29,534 nucleotides of DNA from positions 1 through 29,534 of the forward strand of contig JAKSYS010000731.1 of the NCBI GenBank assembly GCA_022925895.1, read 5' to 3'. The notes beneath the pieces were generated by a model. That model searched no databases. It was given only the letters and a program-made list of their open reading frames with translations, and was not told the DNA's origin. The translations under genes were made by a program, and so were the position numbers. Below, piece after piece: positions 10,990-20,213 of the stretch. Each line of letters starts with the position of its first letter. The stretch's first letter is position 1. The DNA is from Fragilaria crotonensis. Taxonomy: Eukaryota; Bacillariophyta; Fragilariophyceae; Fragilariales; Fragilariaceae.

Positions 10990-11700
10990 CTACTGTGTCG
11001 TCGAAGTTGCTTTCGTCTTCTTCTTTTTCCCCTCAGCCGCTCGAAAATCTTTCAGCGACTTTTGTACGGATGCGACTTGTGCGTTAGGAACCTTTTTTGT
11101 CTTGTGCTTGCGACGCAAATGAAGGTTTTTCATCATCGCAGCTGGACTGGTACTAAGTGCACTACCGGCAGCAGTCGCATTCGATGCCAAAGGAGCCTGC
11201 TCCAGCTCCTCATTCCCAGCATCGCGAGGGGTCGCGTTCTCGATATGGACAGGCGTATCAAGAACATCTCGCGTCTGGGGTATTAATTTGTCGGACTCAA
11301 TAATTGGCGAGACCGGAATACTCTCGAAGGCTTCTTGAGCACCCTGGTGTTTGACTTCTACGGAGTCTCCCTGTGCAGTCGGCAATATTGTCTCCGTGGT
11401 TTCCAAGGTCTCGGTCAATATCAATGGCTCTGGAACAATATGATCAACATTGTGCTCTGATTCGACACGAACGGGAGTCTCTGTCAATAGCAACTCTTCC
11501 AGCGAGCTTGAAGCTGAGCTCTTCGTCGTAACATCGTCCTTGTCGGAAATGAGAACAGTCACCTCGTCGCTGTCGTGATTCTCCTTCGTGCTTCTCTCAT
11601 CCTTTTTTGTACTGAATACGTACATTAAAAATCCAGTCGCCACTAGGGCAGCTGCCGTTGTCAAGAGATATGACTTGTTCGTTCGTCCCATGTTACTCAT
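10990..11700 (-). CDS. Hypothetical single-pass membrane protein
   Basis: An uninterrupted 236-codon frame. After a short basic start (MSNMGRTNKS) there is one hydrophobic stretch at about residues 11-29 (YLLTTAAALVATGFLMYVF), best read as an N-terminal signal anchor. Residues 35-180 are acidic and rich in Ser, Thr, Glu and Val, so probably disordered. The last 40 residues are strongly basic (LRRKHKTKK and AEGKKKKTK). I recognise no domain. It converges tail-to-tail with the NIDO/ATP-grasp gene, 330 bases away. The length, composition and membrane anchor favour a real gene, but an unsupported frame remains possible. Confidence 0.55.
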   Translation of the reverse strand: MSNMGRTNKSYLLTTAAALVATGFLMYVFSTKKDERSTKENHDSDEVTVLISDKDDVTTKSSASSSLEELLLTETPVRVESEHNVDHIVPEPLILTETLETTETILPTAQGDSVEVKHQGAQEAFESIPVSPIIESDKLIPQTRDVLDTPVHIENATPRDAGNEELEQAPLASNATAAGSALSTSPAAMMKNLHLRRKHKTKKVPNAQVASVQKSLKDFRAAEGKKKKTKATSTTQ

Positions 11701-12940
11701 CCTTTATTATTTGATGCGGTTGATGTTGTGTGGACATCAGCGTGCAATTTGCGGCCTTCAACGAATCTGAAATCTGAATCACCCCGTCAATCCGGGATCC
11801 GGGATTGCATTCGTGGTTGTTTGGGTATTGGTATGTCATATGTGTCGCTATCATATCATACCAGGCATACCAGTGCACTCGTACTCGGAGTGCAAGTACT
11901 CATTTGCTACTAGTACTACGACTCGAGTATTGTAACTTTTACAAGTATGATACTGTACTCTGGTACTCCAGTACTGATTGTTCTTGGAGTAGACCGCCTA
12001 CTTGTACCGCCTACCGCCTTTGTCGTCATATGTCATATGTCATCATACATCATACAGATCATACATCATCTACTGTCATACACGGTTGTTATTCTTACAA
12101 AGTTCCAAGGGGAGTACGCCAGACGCCAGTACTCAGAGTACTGGGGAAGTCCACTATACACCATACACCATACTAGTAAACCAGTACATCAATGCAGCAA
12201 ACTTGTATGACATATGCATACCAGCATACCAGTATGATAGTGCGTAGACTCTACCGGTAGTACTAGAACTGCATTTGCAATATTTACAGGGAACAAGTAC
12301 GGAGTATGATCATGAACGTAGAACATCATACTTGTATCGGTCCAATTAGGTACCGGTAGTAGTTTAAGTTCGGAGTGTCTGCAGCTGCCGGCGAGCAGCA
12401 GGACAGACACAGTATGCATACTCAATCGTGGCTTACAAAGCCTGCCGTGACAAACGCAAAGCATGTTTCCCTCGACGCAATGATTTAAAAGGTTGCAAAT
12501 CATACGGAATCGGGTCTAAGCGATGGTTGGAATCCATAGAGACCATTGGATGAGATTTGAGATTATCAGGCAAAGTCGTATTCATTATAATGAATCTCAT
12601 CAGTAGAATCTATCACATCGACTCGCAGTTCTAAACTCTTCTTTAATATGATGAGCACCGATGGCTTTCGGATTGATTACTGGGTCACGTTATTTCATGG
12701 TGCTGGCCTGAGGGGACAAGCTATTCCAAACTCCAGCAGCGTAAGCTTAAAGAGGCATACAGTCCCGGTCCAGCACTAACAGAACATATGTCGACTAAAG
12801 CCCACAGATATACAACTCAGTCTTTGTATTACATCAAAGCATAAAACGTAAACCAGTCGCTGATTTCGCTCTAGTATATATTTATCCTTTTTACCACACG
12901 AACATGGCTCGGACGTGCACCACGTTCGTTTGTAGCATTA
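11701..12940. other. Intergenic, rich in GTAC palindromes and CATA/TCATAC runs
   Basis: No gene is supported. The part at 11880-11970 is dense in AGTACT, GTACTC and CAAGTA motifs. The part at 12025-12095 is a loose repeat of TCATA, CATATG and CATCA words, and CATAC-type words continue to 12235. A 16-base perfect palindrome lies at 12580-12595 (ATTCATTATAATGAAT), with a 9-base inverted pair at 12549-12557 and 12593-12601 around it. The upstream regulatory region of the minus-strand membrane protein should be at its left edge. Confidence 0.55.
12025..12095. repeat. Degenerate TCATA/CATCA simple repeat
   Basis: The stretch is made almost entirely of the words TCATATG, CATCATAC and ATCATAC in irregular order. 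It is a low-complexity tract with no exact period, probably arising by slippage. Confidence 0.5.
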
Positions 12941-13594
12941 TCACGCTGCATGACTCACTACTGCCAATGGCTTACGATCTCGAAATAGTTCCTCCATAGA
13001 CATTTCCTCCTCGACAGGTTCAATCATTTCCTTGTGTTGGCTTCTGCCATTGGCAGCATCAACAATTCCAGCAACTTCGGCCAAGCGTATTGCCCGTTCA
13101 AAAGGTGTGAGCTTTCGAGCCCGGTAGTGTCGACTGTAGACTTCATCTTCACCCTCGACATTTTCAATTTTTGATTGAGGGTTGAACATCCAGTCCAGTG
13201 TGATTGGAAGTCCCCCTTCGCAATCGTGATCGCCAATGGTTATGGCGTAAGACCTGGTTTCCACAGTAGAGAATGAGACCTTTGTCGGACGAGTAGTTTT
13301 AGTTGTTTCTGCGTGACATTCCGTTTGTTGTCGCTTCTTCCCAGGTTCTATTGAGAAGCTATACGGTTGGGCGGAGCGGGCAACGCGTGGAATTTCTTCT
13401 TCTTCCCATGACGACCCTTCGTCGATACCAGTTTGTTGTAAGAGATATCTGAGGTCGTCGGTGATCATGCTAAGCTCAAAGCTTGACATCTCGAGGCTTG
13501 ACGTCATGTCAAACGAAGACGAGGAGAAAAACGATTCGTCAATTGAAAAATCGCTAATGCTGTCCTCCAGCTGCTCCTGTGATAGATGTCTCAT
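12941..13594 (-). CDS. Diatom-specific protein with VSFSTVE/ITIGDH motif
   Basis: A 217-codon intronless frame. The N-terminal 60 residues are acidic and Ser/Phe-rich (DFSIDESFFSSSSFDM). Around residues 103-132 the sequence VSFSTVETRSYAITIGDH, followed shortly by GLPITLDW, matches a short conserved block that I know from many diatom proteins (pattern VSFs.V..reY.itlGDhP....G.PltidW). No function is established for that block. A Lys/Arg-rich segment (YRARKLTPFERAIRLAEVAGI) follows. There is no signal peptide or membrane segment, so it is probably soluble in the cytosol or nucleus. In this copy the usual Pro after GDH is replaced by Asp (GDHDC). The start is the first ATG of the frame. Confidence 0.75.
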   Translation of the reverse strand: MRHLSQEQLEDSISDFSIDESFFSSSSFDMTSSLEMSSFELSMITDDLRYLLQQTGIDEGSSWEEEEIPRVARSAQPYSFSIEPGKKRQQTECHAETTKTTRPTKVSFSTVETRSYAITIGDHDCEGGLPITLDWMFNPQSKIENVEGEDEVYSRHYRARKLTPFERAIRLAEVAGIVDAANGRSQHKEMIEPVEEEMSMEELFRDRKPLAVVSHAA

Positions 13595-14747
13595 GTTTCA
13601 AGAAGCTCTAGAAATGAGTTATGATTTCAACTGAATGACAGGAAGAAAGTGGCCTTCGTGGTCGAGGGCTAGCAGGAGCAGGTAAGGTGGGTGTGAGCTC
13701 CTCGAATATGTACCTGCGTGAAATCGACGTAACAAATATACATATGCAGAGTTATAACGCTGCACGCTGCAAATAAGAATCAACTGGAAGTCTGACGGGG
13801 CCTTTCACAAGTACACACAGAAATTAGGTGCAAACGCACATATTGTTGAACAGGTGTGAAAATGGTATAGAGGGTACTTGTACCCACCAGATACATCTTC
13901 TACGCACTTGAGTCGTATGACGTATGAATAATATATATCTAATCGTGTTCTACGCCTGTGCGTGGGCAGTTGTTCAACTTCGAAACATGGATACCACGAG
14001 TATGAAGCTCCAAGAAAGTCATCTTACGCGATTGCATCGACACCGATTCAAGTTCTGATAATGTACATATATCGAAAGAGTCACAACTTCACAAACGTCG
14101 GCATCTGAGACTTGGAACGAATTCCTATCCTACAGGTACCTGGTACTTGAGAACTTAAGACTCTTACAATTAAAAGGCAGAAAACTACATAGATATGCGG
14201 AGTTCTGAATGGAAGTTGTATTCGTATTATAACATAAAATCACACTGCTCGAACGCCCGAGGTTGCTGTAACTTGAAGCATGACGACCCTATACTTCGAT
14301 ACTCAGAGACTCAGAGCTTTGCGTTGAGGTTGTACTCGTAATACGACATCAACTTCACAGCTCGAAAGCGCTGAAAGTGTCGTCATATCCCGGGGTAAAG
14401 TGCGAGAACGGAAAGTACGACACAAGCACATTACCAGAATTCCCCCATGCCGAGAGCTTAACACTTATTCGAGTGTCTGAACTCCACAGGTTCAAGGTGC
14501 ACCACGACATTTAGGTCCGAACCTGATTGCCACTTCACACAATATTTATGGAACTAGAATAGCTATCTGGTATAATTAAGTAGCAAAGATTTGTATAGAG
14601 ATAGTAAATCGTTGCCCTACTGAATGACAGAATTTGAATTCGATGCAACGACGAATACAATTAACTGGCTACGACAAGAGGACTTCCTATTGATTTCACA
14701 TAGGGAGTGTTTGCTAGTAGGACGACTAAAGAGCTAAACGGTAAACG
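13595..14747. other. Intergenic, weak tandem similarity near 14211-14370
   Basis: No open frame worth reporting. Two segments about 115 bases apart, starting near 14211 and 14326, share a diverged pattern (GAAGTTGTATTCGTA / GAGGTTGTACTCGTA, each followed about 25 bases later by CTCGAA). This suggests an old tandem duplication. Confidence 0.4.
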
Positions 14748-14961
14748 GGAGCCCGTCAATGTCCCCTTTTCGAGCCGGTCAAATGATCTAAATAAATCGA
14801 CTTCGTGAAATTAACCAAGATATCAGCCAACCATGTACTTTTTATGGGATAAAAAATATACCTCCAGAATCTCATCTCCGGATGGTATTCGTAGAGACAG
14901 TGATGTAGAACCTACTCAAAAAAAGATTGACCGGCTCGAAAAGGGGACACAGACGGGCTCC
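14748..14961. mobile_element. MITE-like element with 35-bp inverted repeats
   Basis: Bases 14748-14782 (start GGAGCCCGTC, end CGAGCCGGTCAA) return as reverse complement at 14927-14961 with only two adjacent mismatches out of 35. The 144-base interior has no convincing gene. The near-identical arms and small size fit a miniature inverted-repeat transposon. I see no obvious target-site duplication, and no transposase with matching ends is visible in the window. Confidence 0.6.
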
Positions 14962-15216
14962 ACAAACTCTACTATGCATACCTGGTACCGTAGTCGACTC
15001 CTGAGTGGATGGAGTAGCATGATAGCTAGTAGCAAGCACTGTAACCACTTCCTACTAATGTACCAGGAAGGTCCGGCCATACCTAGGGAATCGTGAATAA
15101 GACGAAAACACGTGATACCCTGGAGGTGAAAATCGCATCCATTCTGAGTCTTGGTGACGCAACGTGAAGCATAGGCTGGCGCTATTATCATGTGAATGGT
15201 GCAAAGTGCAAAATTA

Positions 15217-15515
15217 CTGACGGTCAGTGAAAAATTGCTGACGGTCAGTAAAAATTTACTTACGGTCAGTAAAAAATTTGCTGACGGTCAGTAAAAAATT
15301 GCTGACGGTCAGAAAGAAATTGCTGACGGTCAGAAGAAATTACTGACGTAAGAACATACCATGTGTCCACGAAAGCTTCTTAAAGACAAATCAGATTTAC
15401 TGACGGTCAGCAATTATTTACTGACGGTCAGCAATTTTTTGCTGACGGTCAGTAAATATTTACTGTCGGTCAGCAATTTTTTACTGACGGTCAGCAATTT
15501 TTTACTTACGAGGAG
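15217..15515. repeat. 21-bp-phased array of the palindrome CTGACGGTCAG
   Basis: The 11-mer CTGAC-G-GTCAG (an odd palindrome with a central G) or a close variant starts at 15217, 15238, 15259, 15281, 15302, 15323 and (degenerate) 15343 in block 1. In block 2 it starts at 15400, 15421, 15442, 15463, 15484 and (degenerate) 15505. The period is 21 bases with one 22 and one 20. Spacers are A/T tracts: mainly TAAAAAATTG in block 1 and mainly CAATTTTTTA, its reverse complement, in block 2. A 50-base non-repeat segment separates the blocks. This is not a CRISPR: the repeat is too short, spacers are not unique, and the genome is eukaryotic. It could be a transposase or transcription-factor binding array at the edge of the Harbinger-like element. 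Confidence 0.85.
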
Positions 15516-15517
15516 AA

Positions 15518-15653
15518 AACCTTGCCGGCTCGTTTGCATCGACCAATCGAGCTACAAATCTCGCAATACATACAATTTGGAAAATCTCTGACGCATATCT
15601 GACGACGGTCACAAACTTAACGGCTGAAACGTGCTTGGGCCGGACCTTCCAGA
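15518..15653 (+). repeat. Dispersed ~135-bp repeat, left copy
   Basis: This directly follows the phased array. Its start (AACCTTGCCGGCTCG) and its end (33 bases from 15621) match 20352-20366 and 20454-20486 with one mismatch each. The two ends are 103 and 102 bases apart in the two copies, so they are homologous units in the same orientation; the middle is strongly diverged. It is probably a fragment of a repeated element family. Confidence 0.65.
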
Positions 15654-15910
15654 TGACTATCTCATACCATAGTGGCGTAGCGGCTCTGACAACTCCAGAC
15701 TCCAGGATGTAGGGCAATACGGGCGAAGTCGTGAATAGAGGAGATGCGCGCCCGTCGGGAGGGAAACAAGTTCCGATCGAGGTCTGGCTGGCACAAAATT
15801 GGATGTGCCGGCGTGGTGGTGACACGGCTGACGTCTGTAAAAAAATTGCTTTCAGGGAAAAAATTTGCTTACGGAATGAAATTGCTCACGGCCGATCCTT
15901 ACGGTAAACA

Positions 15911-16077
15911 AACTTGCACCCCAAAACAAGACTTGCAGCGAGTTTCTTTTTTCCAGTCCTTATGTGAGAAAACTGATCCACAAAAATTGCTGCAAGTTTT
16001 GAGGCACCGGGTTACTTCCTCAATTTCCACACAACTTGCTGCAAGTTATGTGGGGTCCGGGTTTCAACAAAACTTGC
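15911..16077. repeat. Left cluster of AACTTGC/GCAAGTT motifs
   Basis: The 7-mer AACTTGC occurs at 15911-15917, 16033-16039 and 16071-16077, and its complement GCAAGTT at 15992-15998 and 16041-16047. The pair AACTTGC-T-GCAAGTT at 16033-16047 forms a perfect odd palindrome. TGCAAGTTATGTGG here recurs at the other side of the element near 20069. Repeated short motifs inside both ends are typical transposase-binding subterminal repeats; that role is inferred. Confidence 0.4.
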
Positions 16078-16198
16078 AACAGGCAACCAAGAAAGATATC
16101 ATCTCAAAATGACGCATTGTTGCTGCCAACACCTTGACGTAGGGCTATTGCTTGCGCAAGTGACATTTGTTGACTTCTGATTCATCTTACATATCAAG

Positions 16199-17945
16199 AT
16201 GAGCAGGAGATTCACTGAATCACTGAAGAAGAAGATTACTGTGGTGAACCAGGTCATTTTTAAAACAAGCAGAGATTTGGGACCAAGCGATCCATGCCCA
16301 ATTGACGAATCTGACTGTTACAATGAAGAAGGTTCTTTCAATCTTATTCAGTATGAAGAATACATCAAACGAGAGGAAGAGGAGGCTGTCTTCAAGAGAA
16401 ATGTTCGCTTTCTCACGTTGCTGGTGCAGTTGTTTGAATATTCCAGAAGAAGGAGAAAGGCAAAGGCTGTTCGTCGACATATACTAAAACCCCCCGTGAA
16501 GCGAGCTCGAATCCGCCATCCAAAATTCTTTACGGATCCAGCAACTGGGGTTCTTCACTCAGTCACACCAAGAGTTAGTCTTTGGTGGATTCTATACATT
16601 CAAGATCCAAAACCTGAGAATGCTCAGTGGTCCAAGACATTCAGAAGGCGACTTCGATTGCCGTATGAATCGTATCTCAAGTTGCTTCAGATGGTCAACG
16701 ATGAAAAAGATGATCCTAGTGATTGCTTTTTCCGATGGTTAGAGTCTGGAGTCTCAAACAGGAAAGTCAGTCCTATAGAGCTCTTAGTGTTGGGCTGTTT
16801 GCGCTATCTTGGTAGGGGTTGGACATTCGATGATATTGAGGAGTCGACATTCATTAACAAGGACGTCCAATGGGTTTTCTTTCACAAGTTTGTGGAGTTT
16901 GGAGCCACGAAACTCTACCGAAAGTACGTGTCGGCGCCATCAACTTTGGAAGAATTACGAGACTGTGAGTCGGAGTATCAGAGCGCTGGTTTCCCGGGTT
17001 GCTTGCATTGGAAGTACCGATGCAACACACGTTCCACTGGAGAAGGTTTCATATGGCTTGAGGCAGGCTCATCTTGGATACAAAATGTCGACTACCACTC
17101 GTACCTATAACTTGACCGTTAATCACCGTCGCAAGATCTTGCACACTACAGCAGGGCACCCAGGTTGGTCGAATGACAAAACGCTTGTACGCTTTGACTC
17201 CTTTATGAATCAACTCAGAGATGGTGAGTTCAACTCCTCCATGTCGTTCGTCTTGTCGACTAAAGATGGAAGAGACGTCACTATGAAAGGTGCATACATC
17301 ATCGTTGACAACGGTTACCATAATTGATCAACTACAGTGCCGCCTCTCAAAAATTCGATGAATCGAGCTGAGATCAGATTTTCACAATGGTCAGAGTCTT
17401 CGCGAAAGGACGTCGAGTGCACCTTCGGAATTCTGAAAGGTCGGTGGAGAGTCCTAAAACAGGTATAAGAATGCACAATACTGAAATTGCCGACAACATT
17501 TGGATGACGTATTGTGCGCTTCACAACATGCTACTTGACGTTGATGGACTAAGTGTTGGGTGGAACAATGGAGTGCCATCGCAATGGGAGTTGGACGATG
17601 GCAAATTTGATGAAAGTGATCTTCCTGATTCTATCCGTCCTCGGCTGATTAACCCAAGCAAATGAAGTATTACGAGCCTGTACATACGATGGGAGCTCGT
17701 TTGGATACCAGCATGAACAAGGGGATATGAATGATGGCGAGAATTGCGACGAAAATATTGAAAGCGAAGTTCAATTTAGCGATGTCGTTGGAGACCGGAC
17801 TGCAGTAAGTGAGATTTCATTGAAGGTACTTCGATCAATTCTTATTGGGCATATTGATGTTTCCTTCCAAAACAACAAGGTTGTATGGCCGACAAGACTT
17901 GCATTGAAACCTCGACATGTTCCAAGGACAGTGATTGACAAGTAA
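16199..17945 (+). pseudogene. PIF/Harbinger-type DDE transposase, decayed
   Basis: The reading frame starts with MSRRFTESLKKK. The catalytic triad is readable across frames: D1 in IGSTDATHV (codon 17019), D2 in IVDNGYH (17307) and E in VECTFGILKGRW (17415), a DD36E arrangement typical of Harbinger transposases. The region ahead of it (SPIELLVLGCLRYLGRGWTFDDI) is the helix-turn-helix part of the DDE_4 family. Lesions: a 4-base tandem duplication TTGC-TTGC at 16999-17006; TGA at 17325-17327 where Trp is expected; a missing base in the A run near 17457; and one extra base near 17660. After the last lesion the frame runs to TAA at 17943-17945. The element is therefore non-autonomous in this copy, though the triad itself is intact. 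Confidence 0.8.
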
Positions 17946-17999
17946 AATCGTAGTTAAGACCAGTACGACATCTTCCTAATTATAATTAGTTCAACTTCA

Positions 18000-19871
18000 T
18001 CAAAGAATTGCAGTAGAACCGCCATAATCTTCGTCGTCGGATTCTTCGTAACATGCGGCGCGAAACTTTTCTTGCTTGTTGACGCTTTCGGCGTCAAAAC
18101 AGTCTTGACACCACCATGACATTTCCAATTTCCTCTTCTCCGAGCAACAAATGGTGCAGACGTATTGCTTGCATTTGTGGCACTTGTAAGTAGTGTTGAC
18201 GGAGCATTCAGCACAGACCAGCCAGGTCCATTCGTTGTGTTGTTGGAGAAGTCTCCACATGTGATTGTGCTACCGCTGTCGTCGGTGGCTGAAATGCAAC
18301 AGCAACAACAGACATCGGAGGTTCTGTAGAAAAATCATTCTCCTCTTCAACGTTGGGATGCTTGTCAACAACTTTCACTTGTTTGTTGTGATGCTCCATA
18401 ATGTTGTTCTCATCGAGTTTGCGTTGGTGCTGCCTGAGCATCGCATTTCGTCTTTCAATTTCCTCTTCTTGTATTTTCTTCAAATTTGTCTCAAGCAGCA
18501 AAATACGTCGTTCGTGCTCATCCATAATTTGTTTCACCTCATTGGCTGCTCGTCCTTCCTTCAGTCGGCAGTAATCCGAATGCAACCGGTCACTTTTCCG
18601 AGTCAGGGAGGCAATCTCATCCCTCACCATACAAATCTCAATGCTTCTCTGTTTCTGAAGTTCTTTTTCCAAAAACTCGTACTGAAACAACTCCATTGTC
18701 TGCGTCATAAATAAAAAGCTTTTCTCATCGGCGGCGGTGTCTTCTGTTGGAGTTGGAGATGCGAGTCCGCTAGATGCCAGCCAGTCCGCTAGATTCTGAA
18801 ACCTGTCGCTTCCTTCCAGAACGAGAACGCGACACAGACGTTTCCAAAACTTCACAAGGTTTCTTCATTCCTCCTGATTTCATTGCTCTGCGCGAATTGA
18901 TATTTCTTCCAAATGCTGTGTCAGTTTTTGCTTCCGTAAACAGCGAGGACTTCATCATCGCACCGTCTTGGATCGGGAGGTGACCCCAAAGAGACCATGC
19001 GAGAAATCCCTTGAAAAAGTAATTGTGAGGGACCGGTGCTGTGACGTCAGATTCATCAGCACCTTGTAGGATTGCGCTATCCGTAGACGTTGATGTAGAT
19101 TCCCTTTGTTCAATGTTGTTATTATTTCTGTTACTACCGGTTTCGGCATGAGACGTGATTAGTCTTCATATGGTGTGCCGCAGCAATGCTTTTAAAACAA
19201 ATAACCGCCCATGTGACTTACCTACTACAGCTGTTGCCTCCTCACGGAACATGGCACCAAGACACCAATTAAGATAGTCATCATAATTTGTTCCGGAAGG
19301 GATCGATGCAAAGTCTTTGTATGGCGATTGACTCGACATCACGAGTGCTTGCATCTTCTTATAATTCATCAGCACTTCCTTTGCGAGTTGAACCATTGTC
19401 CTCCCAGTAATAGGGGATTCATTGGTGAGTGACTTCTGGTAAAGCAGCCTCTTCTCAATTGAGGTATCTCCCACAAAAATGTGGATATTTCCTTGTCGGT
19501 GTAAATTTGGAGGAACTGTGAGAGTGGCCTCCAAAGTGGCGCTGAGATCAACTGCAGAAAGAGACCTTCCACCAGGCCCAGCAGATGCATACAATCCTTT
19601 GAACTTGTTCAGTCCAAGAAGAAATTGATCTGCATAACAGACAAATATCGTCGTCATCGTTGTCTCCAAAGCAAAGCTTCATCATGAGCTTTTCCATTAC
19701 AGGTTCAGTCATGGCAACACCGCCACCCGCAATCGAAGGCGAATCATAACAGGCAAAAGCGATGAGAGATTGAAACTCCATGAGGAGCTTCTTGCTGACA
19801 TTTGTCCCACCTGTACGACTCGCCTTCTTCGTTTTCCCAGTATGTGGCAATGATGGAGGTGGCTCCGACAT
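18000..19871 (-). pseudogene. Harbinger-associated accessory gene with coiled coil and zinc-binding tail, decayed
   Basis: Reading leftward from the ATG at 19871 (MSEPPPSLPHTGKTKKASR), fragments in successive frames build one protein. There is an N-terminal domain (KLLMEFQSLIAFACYDSPSIAGGG) and a middle domain (LSATLEATLTVPPNLHRQG... IPSGTNYDDYLNWCLGAMF). A probable intron begins with GTAAGT near 19222. A Ser/Thr-rich linker follows, then a coiled coil of about 100 residues at roughly 18390-18700 (FLEKELQKQR, ILLLETNLKKIQEEEIERR). The Cys-rich tail is CAECS-CHKCK-CTICC-CQDC, probably a treble-clef or B-box-like zinc site. The frame is lost near 19640, at 18764-18794 and near 18250. It lies 54 bases from the transposase stop, tail-to-tail. 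Harbinger elements usually carry a second DNA-binding protein; this could be its diatom counterpart, but no Myb/SANT motif is seen and the family is not one I recognise. Confidence 0.5.
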
Positions 19872-20069
19872 GGTGCAATGAAGTAAATAACAAAGTGATG
19901 CCAAACTCCAAGGGTCATTTTGCGCACTGCTCGTAGTGCTCTTACTATGTTCTACTGAAAAGAATAAAGGATATACATGCGTTGATAATTTAGATATTAG
20001 TATGGTAAGATTTGTTTGGTTTAAAAAACGCAAGGAAGGGTTTCCACAAAACCTACAACGAAAGTTGAT

Positions 20070-20091
20070 GCAAGTTATGTGGAAGCAAGTT
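20070..20091. repeat. Right cluster of GCAAGTT motifs
   Basis: GCAAGTT occurs at 20070-20076 and 20085-20091, and the surrounding bases (TGCAAGTTATGTGG) match the left cluster near 16040. This probably marks the right subterminal region of the Harbinger-like element. Confidence 0.35.
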
Positions 20092-20213
20092 TTGTTTCCC
20101 TTAAGGCTCGGTCTCGCAAATTTATTGTCAGCAGATATTTGCTTACAAAATTTGCTTTCGGGGACTGTGTTTTCTACGTAAAGACATACCAATTTTCAAA
20201 CACCTAAACAAAA

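Noticed and set aside
10804-11286. 160-codon plus-strand frame
   Set aside because: It overlaps the minus-strand membrane-protein gene; its composition (Cys, Arg and Leu-rich) looks like an antisense shadow.
15217-15515. Regular repeat array resembling a CRISPR
   Set aside because: The 11-base repeats and 10-base A/T spacers of near-constant sequence do not fit a CRISPR, and the setting is eukaryotic with no cas-like genes.
15744-16112. 122-codon plus-strand frame just upstream of the Harbinger transposase
   Set aside because: It runs through motif-repeat DNA, shows no domain, and is better explained by the element's subterminal region.
18770-19149. Two separate small minus-strand genes
   Set aside because: Their frames continue into each other once the shifts are considered, so they are pieces of the single decayed accessory gene.
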